Part shown: positions 12,834 through 23,608 of the stretch, piece after piece | Numbering within the stretch: position 1 is the stretch's first letter | Layout: every line of letters starts with the position of its first letter | Assembly (NCBI GenBank): GCA_902806595.1 | Contig: CADCXC010000014.1 | Location: 1,116,001 to 1,180,000 of the forward strand | DNA length: 64,000 nucleotides | Direction: 5' to 3' | From: Pyrenopolyporus hunteri | Taxonomy: Eukaryota; Ascomycota; Sordariomycetes; Xylariales; Hypoxylaceae | Translations under genes and position numbers: made by a program | The notes under the pieces: model-generated | Told to the model about the DNA's origin: nothing | The model's input: the letters and a program-made list of their open reading frames with translations, nothing else | The model's database searches: none

Positions 12834-14250
12834 ATGCCGAGTGCAACGGACAGAACACCTTTGCTTCCGCATCCGGTATGCGCTCCGAGTCCGTCCGGTC
12901 CATCGGATCTGCCAGTAAGACAGAACCTGTTGGGTCAATCAGAAAGCCACGTATATAGCCCACCCAACGGTGTCCTACCGGTGTATATGGAAGGACATAT
13001 GGATGAATGATCTGACTATGAGCAGCCAATTTACCTACGAGCGTGCCATTCGCCGATCCGATTCATCAACCAGAAATCTCTTCTGCTTCTCCGTTTCATC
13101 TTCGCCAGTTACCTCGCAGCGGTATTCGGGGTCTCGCTCAAATATAAGCTCGAGGTCGAAGACGAACATACTCCTTGGCGTATCCCGTTCCAGTTCTCGA
13201 CCGTCTCGTTATGTACACAGTTGGCGTGGCATCTCCTGGTTACAGTCAGTGAGATGTTACGATTGGACAATCGGTACCTTGTTATGCTAATGTGAGGCTT
13301 GACAATAGGTCTGGACAGCAATGCACCTCATATTCCCCCAGGCAATCGATGTCAATCTTGCAGAGTGCCACGGCCATATGATTAGAGCCTATACTCTTCG
13401 TTTCCTATCGCCGCCCAACCAGGCTATCTGTTCTATTCGTCGTTTCGGTTTCAGCATGTTCTACACCGTTGCTCACGTTTTCCCCTTCATGAACAGTCTG
13501 CTGTATTGGTCCTTCCTTCTTCCTACCGGACATGGCGGCTTTAAGGCCCCGTCCCTACCGCATCATCATAGCCTTACCACTTCGTCCGGTGACGCGGCTA
13601 TCAAATACGATCCAAGTAAGTACTTAGTTGCATAGTTTATTCGTATGTTATACGTCCTTATTAGTAGGTACTAATAGAGGTCATAGACAAGGGTTTGTTC
13701 GAAGAGGACCCGATCAAAGCCTTCAGCATCATTAACGTCTGGACCGTCACGTCGGTGATCGCACTTATCGAGGTCTTGTTTCTCAATAGCATCCGTCGAC
13801 AGACTGTGAGTGCTTCTGCCATATTCTCTCTCCTTCTTTCTTTCTTCTTCTCTTTTCTCTTTTCTTTTACTAAATGATCAACAAATCGATAAATAAAACG
13901 AATCGACAGCTAACTGAAGTGTAAACCAACAGCCAATCACGGGCCATGCCGCCGGAGTCATGGTCTGTAGCGGCGCGTACCTCGCGTGGGCGGGGATCGG
14001 CAAGCTCCTCACGGGTCACGCGGGGCTCTTTTTCCTCGATCCCGATCTCATGGGTGAGGCGCCAGAGGCTATCGCCGCGGCCTGTATCATATTCATAGCT
14101 GCGTCCCCTGGAGGTAAGAAGTCCGAGATACGGGCGGGGCGAACGGCAGGGACAGGAGGGGAGAGCAGGCTAACAGTGCTCGTCACAGTTTTCTCGTACA
14201 TGTACGGATTGGTTGCAATGCGCGAGACGCTTACCGCGGCGCGGCTATGA
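12834..14250 (+). CDS. FAR-17a/AIG1-like multi-pass membrane protein
   Basis: Six-exon model: 12834-12980, 13026-13244, 13309-13615, 13687-13805, 13933-14113, 14189-14250, giving 344 residues. All phases match, and most introns have good GTAAGT/GTGAGT donors. Hydrophobic stretches follow the fungal FAR-17a/AIG1-like layout: LLLLRFIFASYLAAVFGVSL, FSMFYTVAHVFPFMNSLLYW, NVWTVTSVIALIEVLFLNSIRR, AAGVMVCSGAYLAWAGIGKL, EAIAAACIIFIA and a last helix around VFSYMYGLVAM. AIG1/ADTRP relatives are membrane threonine hydrolases of fatty-acid esters of hydroxy fatty acids; the activity of fungal members is not established. The weak point is the first intron (12981-13025, only 45 nt, GTGTAT donor). It is needed to remove an in-frame TGA at 13008, and without it the gene would have a premature stop. 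The gene lies next to the AT-rich block, so decay is conceivable. Confidence 0.62.
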
Positions 14251-16552
14251 ATCACCTCGCTGAATGAAGGGGCTTCCCTTCGCAACCCCGCGGAGGAAAT
14301 CGCCCGACTGTATAGCTACGGCTCCTGACTAAGACTGTTGTGCTGTTCTGCGACGGCATCGAGGCGGGGTCATGTGCGAGCGTGGTAGGTATCTAGATAG
14401 ACGACTATGGGGATAAGAGATGCGGGCAGCCTATCAACTCGCTCCACATCGGCGTATGAAATAGCGGATGGGTAAATGGCGATTATGGCTCATGAAACGG
14501 TTTTAAGGTCGGTGCCGAGGTTCGGAGCAACATACGTAGGTAGGAGTATGGTCCGAGAAAGAGCAGCGGTATTGACTAAGGTAGAGGTTGATAAGAAGAC
14601 CTAGAATTAAGATGAAGCCAATCGAGATAGGTAGTCCACTATAGCTACCTGGGTACACCTGCTGTACATAGGTACTCAGGTGATACGTATAAGTGGGTTC
14701 GAGTCGTTAAAGTCCGCGATTGCCAACAGAGTGGTGCGCTGTCACCAATACTGCATAAATGAGTATTTTGCTATATACGGTATGACACTATGTACGTAGG
14801 TAGGTATGCATATATGCGGTAGGTACCTACGTACCCAGAATCTCCAACAAATCTAGGTCCCCTGCCCCTGTTCATGTCTTGCCCAACTTTTAGGCCCACA
14901 ACTCGTAGCTCACGGCTCGCGAGTACCTGCGTGCCCAGGTAGGTAGGTACCTAAGTACCCACCACTAAACTAACCCCACGCCAAAAGGGAAAACATCTCA
15001 AGATGACCAGATGAATTGTCTTATCGTCTTCACTCGATCCCGCTTTGCGCTTTTCCGATTCCTAAGCGAGAGCGAGGAACACCGTGGCCAACATTTCTAT
15101 TCGTCCAGGATTGCCAGGGCCCAATGCACCACAATCTCTCGAGCGTTGAGGCGGTGCACCGCAACTTGATAGGGCCTCAATCCCGCCATCCCATCTCGTC
15201 CCGGGCCAACGAAGCTATGAGGATCTAATGAGATCATTGCTACCACTCCATCCGCCCCTTGCTCTTTGCGACGGATTGCAACGTGCCCCGGCGCATATAG
15301 GAGAATTTGCACCAGTCTTTTTCCCGTCTTCCTCGAATAACCTACGTCCACATATTCCTTGGACTAGGGATTTTGTAGCCATTGTCGGAGCTTCTTCACT
15401 CACTACGATAGTTACTCTGTCGGTCATGATGCTTCACATTAAACTTTAGCTCTCCCACGTGGTCAATTGCCCAGTCGCGCCGGGGTAGACCCTGCCCTTC
15501 TCTTTCCGGCCTGCTGGACTCATTGGCGTGGTTCGCTGGCTGGCTCCTGGGTCGCATCCACGATGAGGCGGACGGGCAAAGGAACATTGAACCTAGGCAG
15601 AACCGGGGGGGCGTCTGGCGAACTAAGCCTATTGCCGAAAAGACATGACCCTGGGGGATGGACCGCAGCTAGCCAAGACTCGCAGGTCGACAACTAACTC
15701 GCTAACTCGCTAACTCGCTAAGCACGCCTACCCCATCAACAGTCAAGACTCACATCAAATGCGGTAGAGTTGCCATAGACGCAAACCGGGCGGCGATCTG
15801 AGACCCAGCCCGGCGAATCAGCACGCAAGTCAGGGTCCGGGGTGTTTGCCGCCGCCGTCATGGATGGGTGGGCGGTAGCGTAGTAGGTAGTGGGTGATGG
15901 TAGTCGTAGGAGCAGCTGGTGGTAGGATGGCGGCTTGGGGAACAGGTTTAGAAGGAGGGAAAAGAACGAACCCCAGGGCGGCAGGGTGCGTATACATGTG
16001 TGTCGCTCGAAACCACCACCACCACCACCACTACCCTTCCCCTTCCCACTACCTTGCGCAGTAGAGTGACCCGTAATGGAGGGTATGCGGCTAAAATATT
16101 GAAGGCAAGAAAAATAAAATAAAATAAAAATATAAATATCATCAGCACCCCTCCTCCATTTCGGCCCCCCTTTTCCTTTTGTTCTTCCTCCCCCCCACCA
16201 CAACCATCAGGGTCGCAAAGCTACCTCAAGGATATCTCCAGATACGTTCGTTTTTCACTTCTCGAATTAACTCTGGGATAGACTGCCTGGACCCCTGACA
16301 ATTCTTATCTTGTGCGTCGACTTTTTTTTCTTTTCTTTTTCACCAACACCCTCACTCTCTTTAGTCCAACGGAAATCGAATCCGCGACACACGCTCTTTT
16401 CGTCGCTCTCTAGACAATCTACAACCAGAGAAGGGAATATCTTGTTCTGCTCCCTTATCTAGTACATCCCGAACCTCAACAACTACGACCACAACAACAA
16501 TTACATCAACCTGTCTCGATTTCTTTCGCTAGTCCGACTCAACACCGCCGCC
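14251..16552. other. Intergenic region, no gene recognised
   Basis: About 2.3 kb with only short overlapping ORFs of low-complexity or unlikely composition. It contains several TAGGTACCTA-type motifs (about 14,795-14,850 and 14,935-14,960), a short tandem CTAACTCG repeat near 15,693-15,722, an ACC run near 16,010-16,030 and an A-rich AAAATAAAATA tract near 16,105-16,140. The last few hundred bases are CT-rich and ACAACAAC-rich, typical of a fungal promoter and 5' leader for the BTB gene. Confidence 0.6.
15693..15722. repeat. CTAACTCG short tandem repeat
   Basis: Three and a half consecutive copies of the 8-base unit CTAACTCG in intergenic DNA. No function is evident. Confidence 0.8.
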
Positions 16553-17404
16553 ATGTTCAAGCGCTCGTTCCGGTCCGCGGACCGAGTTGACAAGTCGGCG
16601 AGGCTAAAGAAGTCTACCAACAATAACAGCAACAACAACAATGTGGTTCGGGATCCTCAGAAGCTATCGAAACTACAGCGGTCGCTCGAGGAGATCCTCC
16701 CCTCCAAGAGGACCCTCAATTCCCCCATCGTCACTCTGACGGTAGGAAGGGAAGCGCGACTGTTCGCGGCCCACGAGGAGGTCCTATGTCAGTCGCCTTT
16801 CTTCGAGAAGGCCTGTCGAGACCAGTACCTCGAAGCGCAGAGCAAGAGGATTTCGCTTCCGGACGAAGAACCAGAGATCTTCTCGGCCGTCCTCGAATAT
16901 CTCTACAAGGGCGACTACTACCCGCGCTTGTTGCACAACAAGCACCGAAACTCTTGGGAGCTCGAGGATGCCGTTAGATCACCAGACCCCTCAGAAAACA
17001 ACCGAGCTGGCCGCGGAGCCGTCGAGGCTACAATGTACGTCGCCAGCGTGAACCAGTATCTACTACGGGATACCGTCGTCTACTGCGCCGCCGACCGATA
17101 CGGACTCGAAGAGCTCAAGCGCCTCGCTCTCCGGAAACAAGGCCTACAGAGCGGAATCGACGTCGGAACCATCCTTCGGTCGGCCCAATACGCCTACGAC
17201 AACACGCCGGACACGGACTCACGGCTGCGCGCTCACTATCTCGCCCTGATTATCAGATGTCGCAAGACATTTAAGAGGAGCGGAACCATGCAAGCGGAGA
17301 TGGAACGGGGCGGCAAACTTTTCTTTGACCTATTCGTGGCCATGTGCAACCACCTCGATGACGTCGTGGATATGAGCAACGCTCGCACTCCCAAGACGAT
17401 CTGA
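16553..17404 (+). CDS. BTB/POZ domain protein
   Basis: Single-exon ORF of 283 residues, with ATG in a good context (GCCGCCATGTTC). The N terminus is basic and Asn-rich (about residues 1-35). Residues ~60-120 form a BTB/POZ fold signature: PIVTLTVGREARLFAAHEEV followed by LCQSPFFEKAC, a predicted helix, then LPDEEPEIFSAVLEYLYKGD. Fungal proteins of this type generally mediate dimerisation or act as cullin-3 adaptors or chromatin factors. No zinc finger, Kelch or MATH partner domain is visible, so the partner and process cannot be named. The C-terminal half (about 150-283) is helical and typical of the uncharacterised fungal BTB family. The gene stands alone, with about 2.3 kb of noncoding DNA upstream. 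Confidence 0.85.
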   Translation: MFKRSFRSADRVDKSARLKKSTNNNSNNNNVVRDPQKLSKLQRSLEEILPSKRTLNSPIVTLTVGREARLFAAHEEVLCQSPFFEKACRDQYLEAQSKRISLPDEEPEIFSAVLEYLYKGDYYPRLLHNKHRNSWELEDAVRSPDPSENNRAGRGAVEATMYVASVNQYLLRDTVVYCAADRYGLEELKRLALRKQGLQSGIDVGTILRSAQYAYDNTPDTDSRLRAHYLALIIRCRKTFKRSGTMQAEMERGGKLFFDLFVAMCNHLDDVVDMSNARTPKTI

Positions 17405-19174
17405 AGAGGAATGAACTTGGATTGCTATAAAACATGTGCCCACTAAATATCAGGTCCCTTGGGGGTGAATACGGCGTTGAAATGTGTTTTTAACTCGGCG
17501 AGGAAAACGGACTGTCACGGAGACGAATGATTTTGCTTTTCCTTGTCTCTGGATTCTTCCCTCAACTCAGTCTCTCCCGGATATATCATCAGATTGGAAC
17601 ACCATTTGGGAGATCACAGCACTCCACTTCTCATCGAGGTTGGCCGACCATTTTGATGAAACTTTTTATTATCAGGGGGGAATAGGGGGTATGAACGTAC
17701 ACGGTCTGCTCATATCATCCCCATCGACTCTCCCATTTCCAATGACCCAGAAAAAAAAAACACCACCTCAACTCCATATTCACACATAACCCCCATGGTC
17801 TTTATTGGTCTTTAGATCAGGCGTTCGGGAACGTTTCTCGATGATTTTGCCCAAATAGGGGATTTGCTTTGAATTTTACAAGCTTATTCGCTAGGCGAAA
17901 AAATCCGAAAGAAAATAAACAAGAGCCTCAACGGTTTAGAGACTAGGAAAGGGAAAGGTTTGCGGTTAAACTTTTGCGGATTTGCCTTTCCACAGCGTTG
18001 CTTTTTATTTCCACAGCGAGTACACACGGCGCAACTGATACCATCACCACCGACCAGATTGTCAATATTTTGGGAAAAGACTCGCAAAAGGGCAGCCGAG
18101 AGGACAAATTGGGAAAGAAATAACGCTCCACAGGTTGGCGCGCCTCTTCGCCGCCGTATCCATCTCTTATGTCTTCAAGCAAGCAAACAAGCAAAAACAG
18201 AAAAAAAAAATACCCTTACGAACGCACAGTCGCCCATGGAGTATCCTCTACCACCGGAGAGAGAAACGTGGGCGTGGCAAGATAACGAACGGAGAGATTG
18301 TATGCTGCTGAAGCCGCGCGGTTTCTGCTAGAGCAACAAAGAAGCTGCTGGCATGACGAAATGACAAGTTCCATCTAGTCTTGAGGACTAGCTCAGGTTA
18401 AAAGGAAATGCTCTGTCCCTAGTGGATAGTTATCACAGCTCAAAGCCCTCATAAGGGCGAGATAAATGAGAGATTCGGCCACCTCATGTGCTTGACTCGT
18501 TTTATTTGTGATATCTTAACGTGTGTCCTGAGTGCTTAACTACATCTTCTCCCGGAGTGTGTTGTATTACATCTCCTAAGTCGTAATTCTAATAGTACCT
18601 CCTGAAGGGTAAAGGCTACCTACATTTGCTAATGCACATAAATGCTACCTAGTCAGGGGAGGGGGTGGTTGTCTTTATGAATCATAAACATCCCAGCTCT
18701 AGAGCTATTAACTACCTAGGATTCTTGCTTAAGTTCCCCTCTAACATTAAAGATAAATTGCCGTGACCAAAGCCATTCACGCCTCTATCTATACGAGGTT
18801 ACCTAACAAATGCCTAGGTAGGTACCTCGGTATATATATAGGTACACATAATAAGGGGGTACCTATGTAGGTACCTAGGTAGGTACCTAGGTATTCATAT
18901 CGTGATATAAGAGCCCTCTATCGATAAACCATTTTAGCTCTACCGCACATACCCACCCAGTCCTGCCCCGCCACCCCGCAGCCGTCAATATTCGTCAATT
19001 GTTCAGGCGGGATGGACGTCCTCTCTCCCCAAACACACCATTAACAAATATTTTCCTAAGCTTCACTTTGACGATCGCCGACTCCCCTTCCCTTCACTAT
19101 CATTAAAATACCTTCCCTTTAGTTGCGATTCCGAAAATCCCTCCACTTTTCAACGGAAAGTGTGTGCAAAAAGG
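17405..19174. other. Intergenic region, no gene recognised
   Basis: About 1.8 kb between the BTB gene and GPN1. Only short ORFs without protein-like character occur here. A dense cluster of overlapping GGTAGGTACCTAGGTA-type motifs lies at about 18,790-18,895. The last ~200 bases (CT-rich, with a TTAAAATACC stretch near 19,103) probably form the GPN1 promoter. Confidence 0.6.
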
Positions 19175-20487
19175 ATGGCTTCCACATCCGCGTCCGAGTC
19201 CACCTCGGCCACCGCTGCCGGCACGCCCGCGACGGATGCGACGAGCTCCTCAGAGCCTGTCGCGATCGTGTGCGTTGGAATGGCAGGCTCAGGCAAGACC
19301 ACCTTCATGCAGCGCATCAACGCGCACCTCCACGGACAGCGCGAGCCACCTTATGTGATCAATCTCGACCCCGCTGTCCTTAACGTCCCTTTTGAGAGCA
19401 ACATCGATATTCGCGACTCGGTGAACTACAAGGAAGTCATGAAGCAGTACAACCTCGGCCCTAATGGCGGCATCCTCACATCTCTGAATTTGTTCTCCAC
19501 CAAGGTCGATCAGATTCTCCAGTTGCTCGAGAAGCGCACCGGCCCGGACCCGGAAAACCCTGGCAAGAAGCCAATCAAGAATATCCTTGTTGATACGCGT
19601 AGGGATCCTCTTCCATATTCCAATATAGTGGAAACGTAGAGGAAATCAATTGCTCACTAATCTTTCCTCTCATAGCCGGCCAGATCGAAGTTTTCGTCTG
19701 GTCCGCCTCGGGACAGATCCTTCTCGAGTCTCTCGCCTCAACCTTCCCGACCGTAATCGCATATATCATCGATACGCCCCGAACTGCCTCGACAAGCACA
19801 TTCATGAGCAATATGCTATATGCTTGCTCCATCCTCTATAAGACCAAGCTGCCGATGATCCTGGTGTTCAACAAGACGGACGTCAAGGACGCGAGCTTCG
19901 CGAAGGAGTGGATGACGGACTACGACGCTTTCCAGGCCGCGCTGACGAGCGACGAGCAAGCTAACGCCTTCGGTGGCGTCGAAGGCGAAGGTGCAGGGAG
20001 CGGCTACATGAGCAGTCTACTAAGCTCGATGAGCATGATGCTCGAGGAGTTTTACGCCCACCTAAGCGTTGTTGGCGTGTCGTCCATGACGGGCGCCGGT
20101 GTCGACGATTTCTTTTCTGCTGTTCGCGAGAAGGCCGAAGAGTTTAAGAAAGATTATCGACCTGAGCTCGAGCGGAAACGACAGGAGCGCGAGGAACAGA
20201 AACAGAAAATGCGCGAGAAGGAGCTCGATAAGATGATGAAGGGCATGTCCATGGGTACGAGCAGCACCAGGGATACTGCTGTTAGGCCGCCTGGAGCAGA
20301 CGACGATGAGAATATGCAAGACGAAAGTGACGAGATGGATGCCGAGGACTATGATGATGATGTGGACGACGAGTACGACCGAGAGGGCTTGCAGGCGCGA
20401 TACGAGGCTGCTATGGAGTCGAATACGGACTCGGTGATGGATGACGCCAGTTTCGCAAAGTATTTGCACACGCAGCGAAGGGGTTAA
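19175..20487 (+). CDS. GPN1: GPN-loop GTPase 1 (Npa3/XAB1 family)
   Basis: Two exons, 19175-19598 and 19676-20487, give 411 residues. The ATG at 19175 follows a GTG-only extension and has the context AAGGATGGC. The Walker A loop is GMAGSGKTT (residues 36-44), the family-defining Gly-Pro-Asn insertion is in NLGPNGG (95-97), the switch region is VDTPGQIE across the splice site, and the guanine-specificity motif is FNKTD. The C terminus is a charged coiled coil (ERKRQEREEQKQKMREKELD) followed by a Glu/Asp-rich tail, as in Npa3. GPN1 acts in the cytoplasm with GPN3 to assemble RNA polymerase II and allow its nuclear import. Length fits the family (374 residues in human, 385 in yeast). It faces RPB12 across 452 bp. 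Confidence 0.96.
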
Positions 20488-20939
20488 AAGGGATTTTGTC
20501 TTGTTCTTGCCGTCACATATAATAGGGTATACTGGTTTTAGGGTCTGAGGGGTTACAACCGCATAGGAAGGCATAGACAGGCGCGCGAAAATGATACCAA
20601 TTTTCTGATTTGCTAACACCTCCCGAGAGCATTTTTGTTCTCCTGATAAGCTAACGCCCAAACTCCGAGTCCATGCAAGGCAGGCCGCACTGATGTAGAC
20701 AGACTCTCGGCATCCCATCGGAACCTTGAGGATAGTGTAATAGTGTACATAGCCGCCTCATTCTTACGGTTCCCGATTAAGTATCAAAATCTCCACCGCG
20801 CAATTAGACCATCCATCCCTCCATCCCTCCATCGTGACAGGCAGCCAGTGCGATGCCAGGCCCTGGAGCCACACTTTCAGATTAGGGGCGCATGTGTTGA
20901 CTTGGCTTGGCTTGGCTTCGTATCTTCTCGTCTCGTTCG
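20488..20939. other. Shared 3' region between GPN1 and RPB12
   Basis: 452 bp between two convergent genes, holding both 3' untranslated regions. A CCATCCCTCCATCCCTCCATC micro-repeat lies at about 20,812-20,833. No further gene is seen. Confidence 0.6.
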
Positions 20940-21409
20940 TCATCGTGCCTCGAACTGCACCATTCTATTGTCATCGTTAGTCGGCACGTGCGTTCTTTAT
21001 CTTCTTCTTTTCCTTTCTCCTCTCTTTCCCTTCCCGCCGAAATTTCCTCAGAAGCCGGAAGAGAAGATATCGCAGACGTAGAAAAGATAACGGGAACAGA
21101 GAACAGAGTAGACCAAAGTAGGATACAGCGAGGAAGCGAGTGGGAGAAGAGAGAAGAGAGGAAAATAAGGAAAACTAACCGCTTGGTGCGCTCCTTGTAC
21201 AGCACGCGGCAGCCGCACTCCTTGCAGCGGATAGGGTCGTTGCGCTTCAGCGGGAACTTGGTGCCGCAGTCGCCGCAGATGTAGTGCATCGTCGCGCCGC
21301 CGTCCATGTCGAACGCGCTGCGCGTGCCCGAGGCAGCGCCCGACGCGCCGCCCGCGCCCGCGCCGCTCTGCGAGGTGGGGAGTTGGTAGGATTCGGTGCG
21401 CGCCGACAT
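20940..21409 (-). CDS. RPB12: RNA polymerases I/II/III subunit Rpb12 (ABC10-alpha)
   Basis: Two exons on the minus strand, 21180-21409 and 20940-20964, encode 84 residues. The intron has a GTTAGT donor and a CAATAG acceptor, and the last exon is only 25 nt (end of Arg, then MVQFEAR and stop). The zinc ribbon uses Cys45, Cys48, Cys62 and Cys65 in YICGDCGTKF and IRCKECGCRVLYKERTKR, followed by the invariant MVQFEAR tail. Rpb12 is a shared subunit of all three nuclear RNA polymerases and contacts the Rpb2/Rpb3 interface. The first ~40 residues are a Gly/Ala/Ser-rich extension, as in other filamentous fungi. An annotation that misses the tiny last exon would run on into intron sequence. Confidence 0.96.
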
Positions 21410-21813
21410 CGTTGCTCTTTTTTTCTTTGGTTGGGTTTATTTTCTTTGATTGACGGATTCCGGTTTGGGTGGTTGGTTTGAATGGGAGATGGGAGGAGGC
21501 TTGGTAAGCGGGTTGGTTTTGGTTTGGTTCGGTGTAGTCGAGGGGACGAGTTGATGAATAGGATAGGCGGGCGGGTCGTTAAGGCTAGACGTGAAGAAGT
21601 CGGATGTTGTTTGAGATGGCAGATGTTGAGAAAGAAGCTTCGACGACCGAAATTCAACAGAGGAAAAAAAGGCGGTCGAGGGCCGAGGGGCGGCAGAATT
21701 ACTAATTGGGAACAAAGTACAACCCACTAACTGGCCAGGGCGTAGGCATGGATTACATAAGTGCATGAGTATGGGACGGCTATCTGTGGGGCGTGGAGTT
21801 ACACGGTCCCTGG
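21410..21813. other. RPB12 promoter region up to the foldback element
   Basis: The upstream side of RPB12 (transcribed to the left). It is rich in GGTTTGG/GGTTGG-like strings near 21,425-21,530. No gene is seen, and ORFs here are low-complexity shadows. Confidence 0.55.
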
Positions 21814-22462
21814 CACGCCGGACCGTAAGAAGATTTTCCGCCAAACCGCCAATTCAAAGAATTTCCAGAAATTCAAGTTGAAGACCCACTTTAAATACAG
21901 GGGTGCGCTAAAGTTACAGGGCTTACAGCGCTTACAAACCACTAAGTCTCACTATGAATATAGGGCTTATAGCGCTTAATACCGCTATAAAACTCGTCGC
22001 ATAAACCTTACGCGTTTTACGCACTTATTACACTTATGCAACACCACTGAGCCATTTAAAACCTACCTCTTTCTAAATAGGATTAATCATTAATTGAAGC
22101 GATACCTATACTTAATCGCATAGGATTGTCGCTATTCGACAGGTTGTAATTGAATAATGTGTACGTGGGTAGGTAATTGAATAATGCTTCGGTACGTACT
22201 TTTGAAAACTGGATTACATAATCGCGAAGTACCTAGGTACAATGAGATGCCCTGAAGGTAAGGGGAGAATAGCGCTGTAAGCCCTGTAATTACAGGGAGT
22301 CAGCTAAAAGCTATCTGATTGGCCAGCTTTATAGTGAGCGTATGCGCTGTAGTCCCCTATAACTTTAGCGCACCCCTGTATTTAAAGTGGGTCTTCAACT
22401 TGAATTTCTGGAAATTCTTTGAATTGGCGGTTTGGCGGAAAAATTGCTTATGGTCCGGCGTG
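21814..22462. mobile_element. Foldback/MITE-like element with long inverted repeats
   Basis: The left arm from 21,814 and the right arm ending at 22,462 are inverted copies. A core of about 70 bases at 21,838-21,912 is essentially identical to the reverse complement of about 22,363-22,438. It includes CCGCCAAACCGCCAATTC, the palindromic GAATTTCCAGAAATTC and AGACCCACTTTAAATACAGG. Weaker similarity continues inward for another 60-70 bases (the phrase CTTACAGCGCTTAC recurs). The outermost bases are CACGCCGGACC and GGTCCGGCGTG. Both are bordered by CCCTGG (21,808-21,813 and 22,463-22,468), a candidate 6-bp target-site duplication. The ~300-bp interior carries no transposase ORF, so this is a non-autonomous element. 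It lies between the RPB12 and HIT genes, which are divergent. Superfamily is not certain; the long arms suggest Mutator-like or foldback, but a 6-bp duplication is not typical for Mutator. Confidence 0.85.
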
Positions 22463-22810
22463 CCCTGGGCCGCGGTAAACCGTACACTACACATCACCGC
22501 CTTACGTAAGAGCTCCCTCCATTAATTCTTCTGAATCGCGCCTACGTCAGATTCAAGACCTCTCATCTTCAACTCTCTTCTATATATTCACAACTAACCG
22601 TTACTATTCAACTTCCCTTCCATCTATCCAACTACGCATTTATCTATTCCTATCAGTTCACCGAACATGCATTGACATTTATGTCCTTGATTACCTAGGT
22701 GTATAGAAAGCATTGGTTTTAGACAGCGCTTGAATTTTAGACAATAGACTTCCATCACCTTGCATTACTTACTTTCTCTCTCAGAATCCCAATCCCCAGA
22801 CCAACCCTCC
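22463..22810. promoter_or_regulatory. Probable promoter/5' leader of the HIT gene
   Basis: About 350 bp between the foldback element and the HIT ORF. It is CT-rich with many TCTATC/CAACT strings (22,545-22,640), typical of fungal core promoters. No precise element can be assigned. Confidence 0.4.
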
Positions 22811-23419
22811 ATGGCCGAATCCAAACCCGAAGCGCTCACCGTCCCGCCCTTCGACCCCGGCGCCGTCCCCTCCTCCACCTCTCCCTGCCCCTTCTGCGTC
22901 ATCGCCGCATCCTACGCCCCCTTCCCGCCGGACCAACCTCCTCCCTCCAGCAGCCCCTCCCTCGACCCGTTCAAGCTCTCCCCGCCCTCCTTCGTCGTCC
23001 TCTCGACCCCGTCCCTCGTTGCCTTCCTCGACATCCTCCCGCTGTCCCCGGGCCACCTGCTCCTGTGCCCGCGCGCGCACCGCCCCAAGCTAACCGACGT
23101 CTCGGCCCAGGAAGCCGCCGACCTGGGGGTCTACCTGCGCGTGCTGTCGGCGGCGCTGGTGCGCGCCACGGGCATCCCGGACTGGAACGTGGTGCAGAAC
23201 AATGGCGCGGCCGCCGCCCAGGTCGTCAACCACGTCCACTACCATCTGATCCCGCGCCCGGAGATCCGGGCCAGCGGGCGGTTCAGCGAGAGCTTCACGA
23301 TGTTCGGGCGGGGCGTGCGCGAGGAGCTGGATGAGGAGGAGGCGGTGGTGTTGGCGGACCGGCTAAGACGGAGTGTCGCGTTGGTGCTAGACGAGGAGGC
23401 TAGGAAGGGGAGGTTATAA
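22811..23419 (+). CDS. HIT-family nucleotide phosphohydrolase/transferase
   Basis: Single exon, 202 residues from the ATG at 22811 (context CTCCATGGCC); an upstream in-frame extension has only a TTG start. The histidine-triad motif is HVHYH at residues 141-145, with His143 the expected nucleophile for AMP transfer, followed by LIPRPE. The N-terminal CPFC (26-29) matches the zinc-binding Cys pair of the Hint branch, and the PLSPGHLLLCPRAH stretch is the usual strand before the active site. Hint proteins hydrolyse AMP-lysine, AMP-amide or acyl-AMP substrates. A Pro/Ser-rich insertion at about 36-58 lengthens it beyond the ~130-residue core. Codon use is very GC-rich compared with its surroundings. 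It converges on the aldo-keto reductase across 189 bp. Confidence 0.9.
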   Translation: MAESKPEALTVPPFDPGAVPSSTSPCPFCVIAASYAPFPPDQPPPSSSPSLDPFKLSPPSFVVLSTPSLVAFLDILPLSPGHLLLCPRAHRPKLTDVSAQEAADLGVYLRVLSAALVRATGIPDWNVVQNNGAAAAQVVNHVHYHLIPRPEIRASGRFSESFTMFGRGVREELDEEEAVVLADRLRRSVALVLDEEARKGRL

Positions 23420-23608
23420 GTTACCTTCGCTTCGGAATGCGAGAGTATTTACGCACGATTACAGTCACGACTACGGTCACTGAAATGGGCATGAGGAAGT
23501 CGCATTAAAGTGGTGGAATTTGCGATTTTACTCATTGATCTAGATTATCAGTTTAATTACGGCAAACATCTAGCTCGCGACGTATCTTCCGACTTCAATT
23601 CTAACTCC

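Noticed and set aside
14695..14720. GGTTCGAGTC string resembling a tRNA B box
   Set aside because: No T-arm or acceptor stem pairing, no A box at the right distance, and no T-run terminator.
15736..16203. 155-codon minus-strand ORF
   Set aside because: Low-complexity Gly/Lys/Arg and Tyr/Phe runs arising from the CT-rich and A-rich promoter of the BTB gene; no domain.
20062..20718. 218-codon minus-strand ORF
   Set aside because: Antisense shadow of GPN1, whose own frame has all GTPase motifs.
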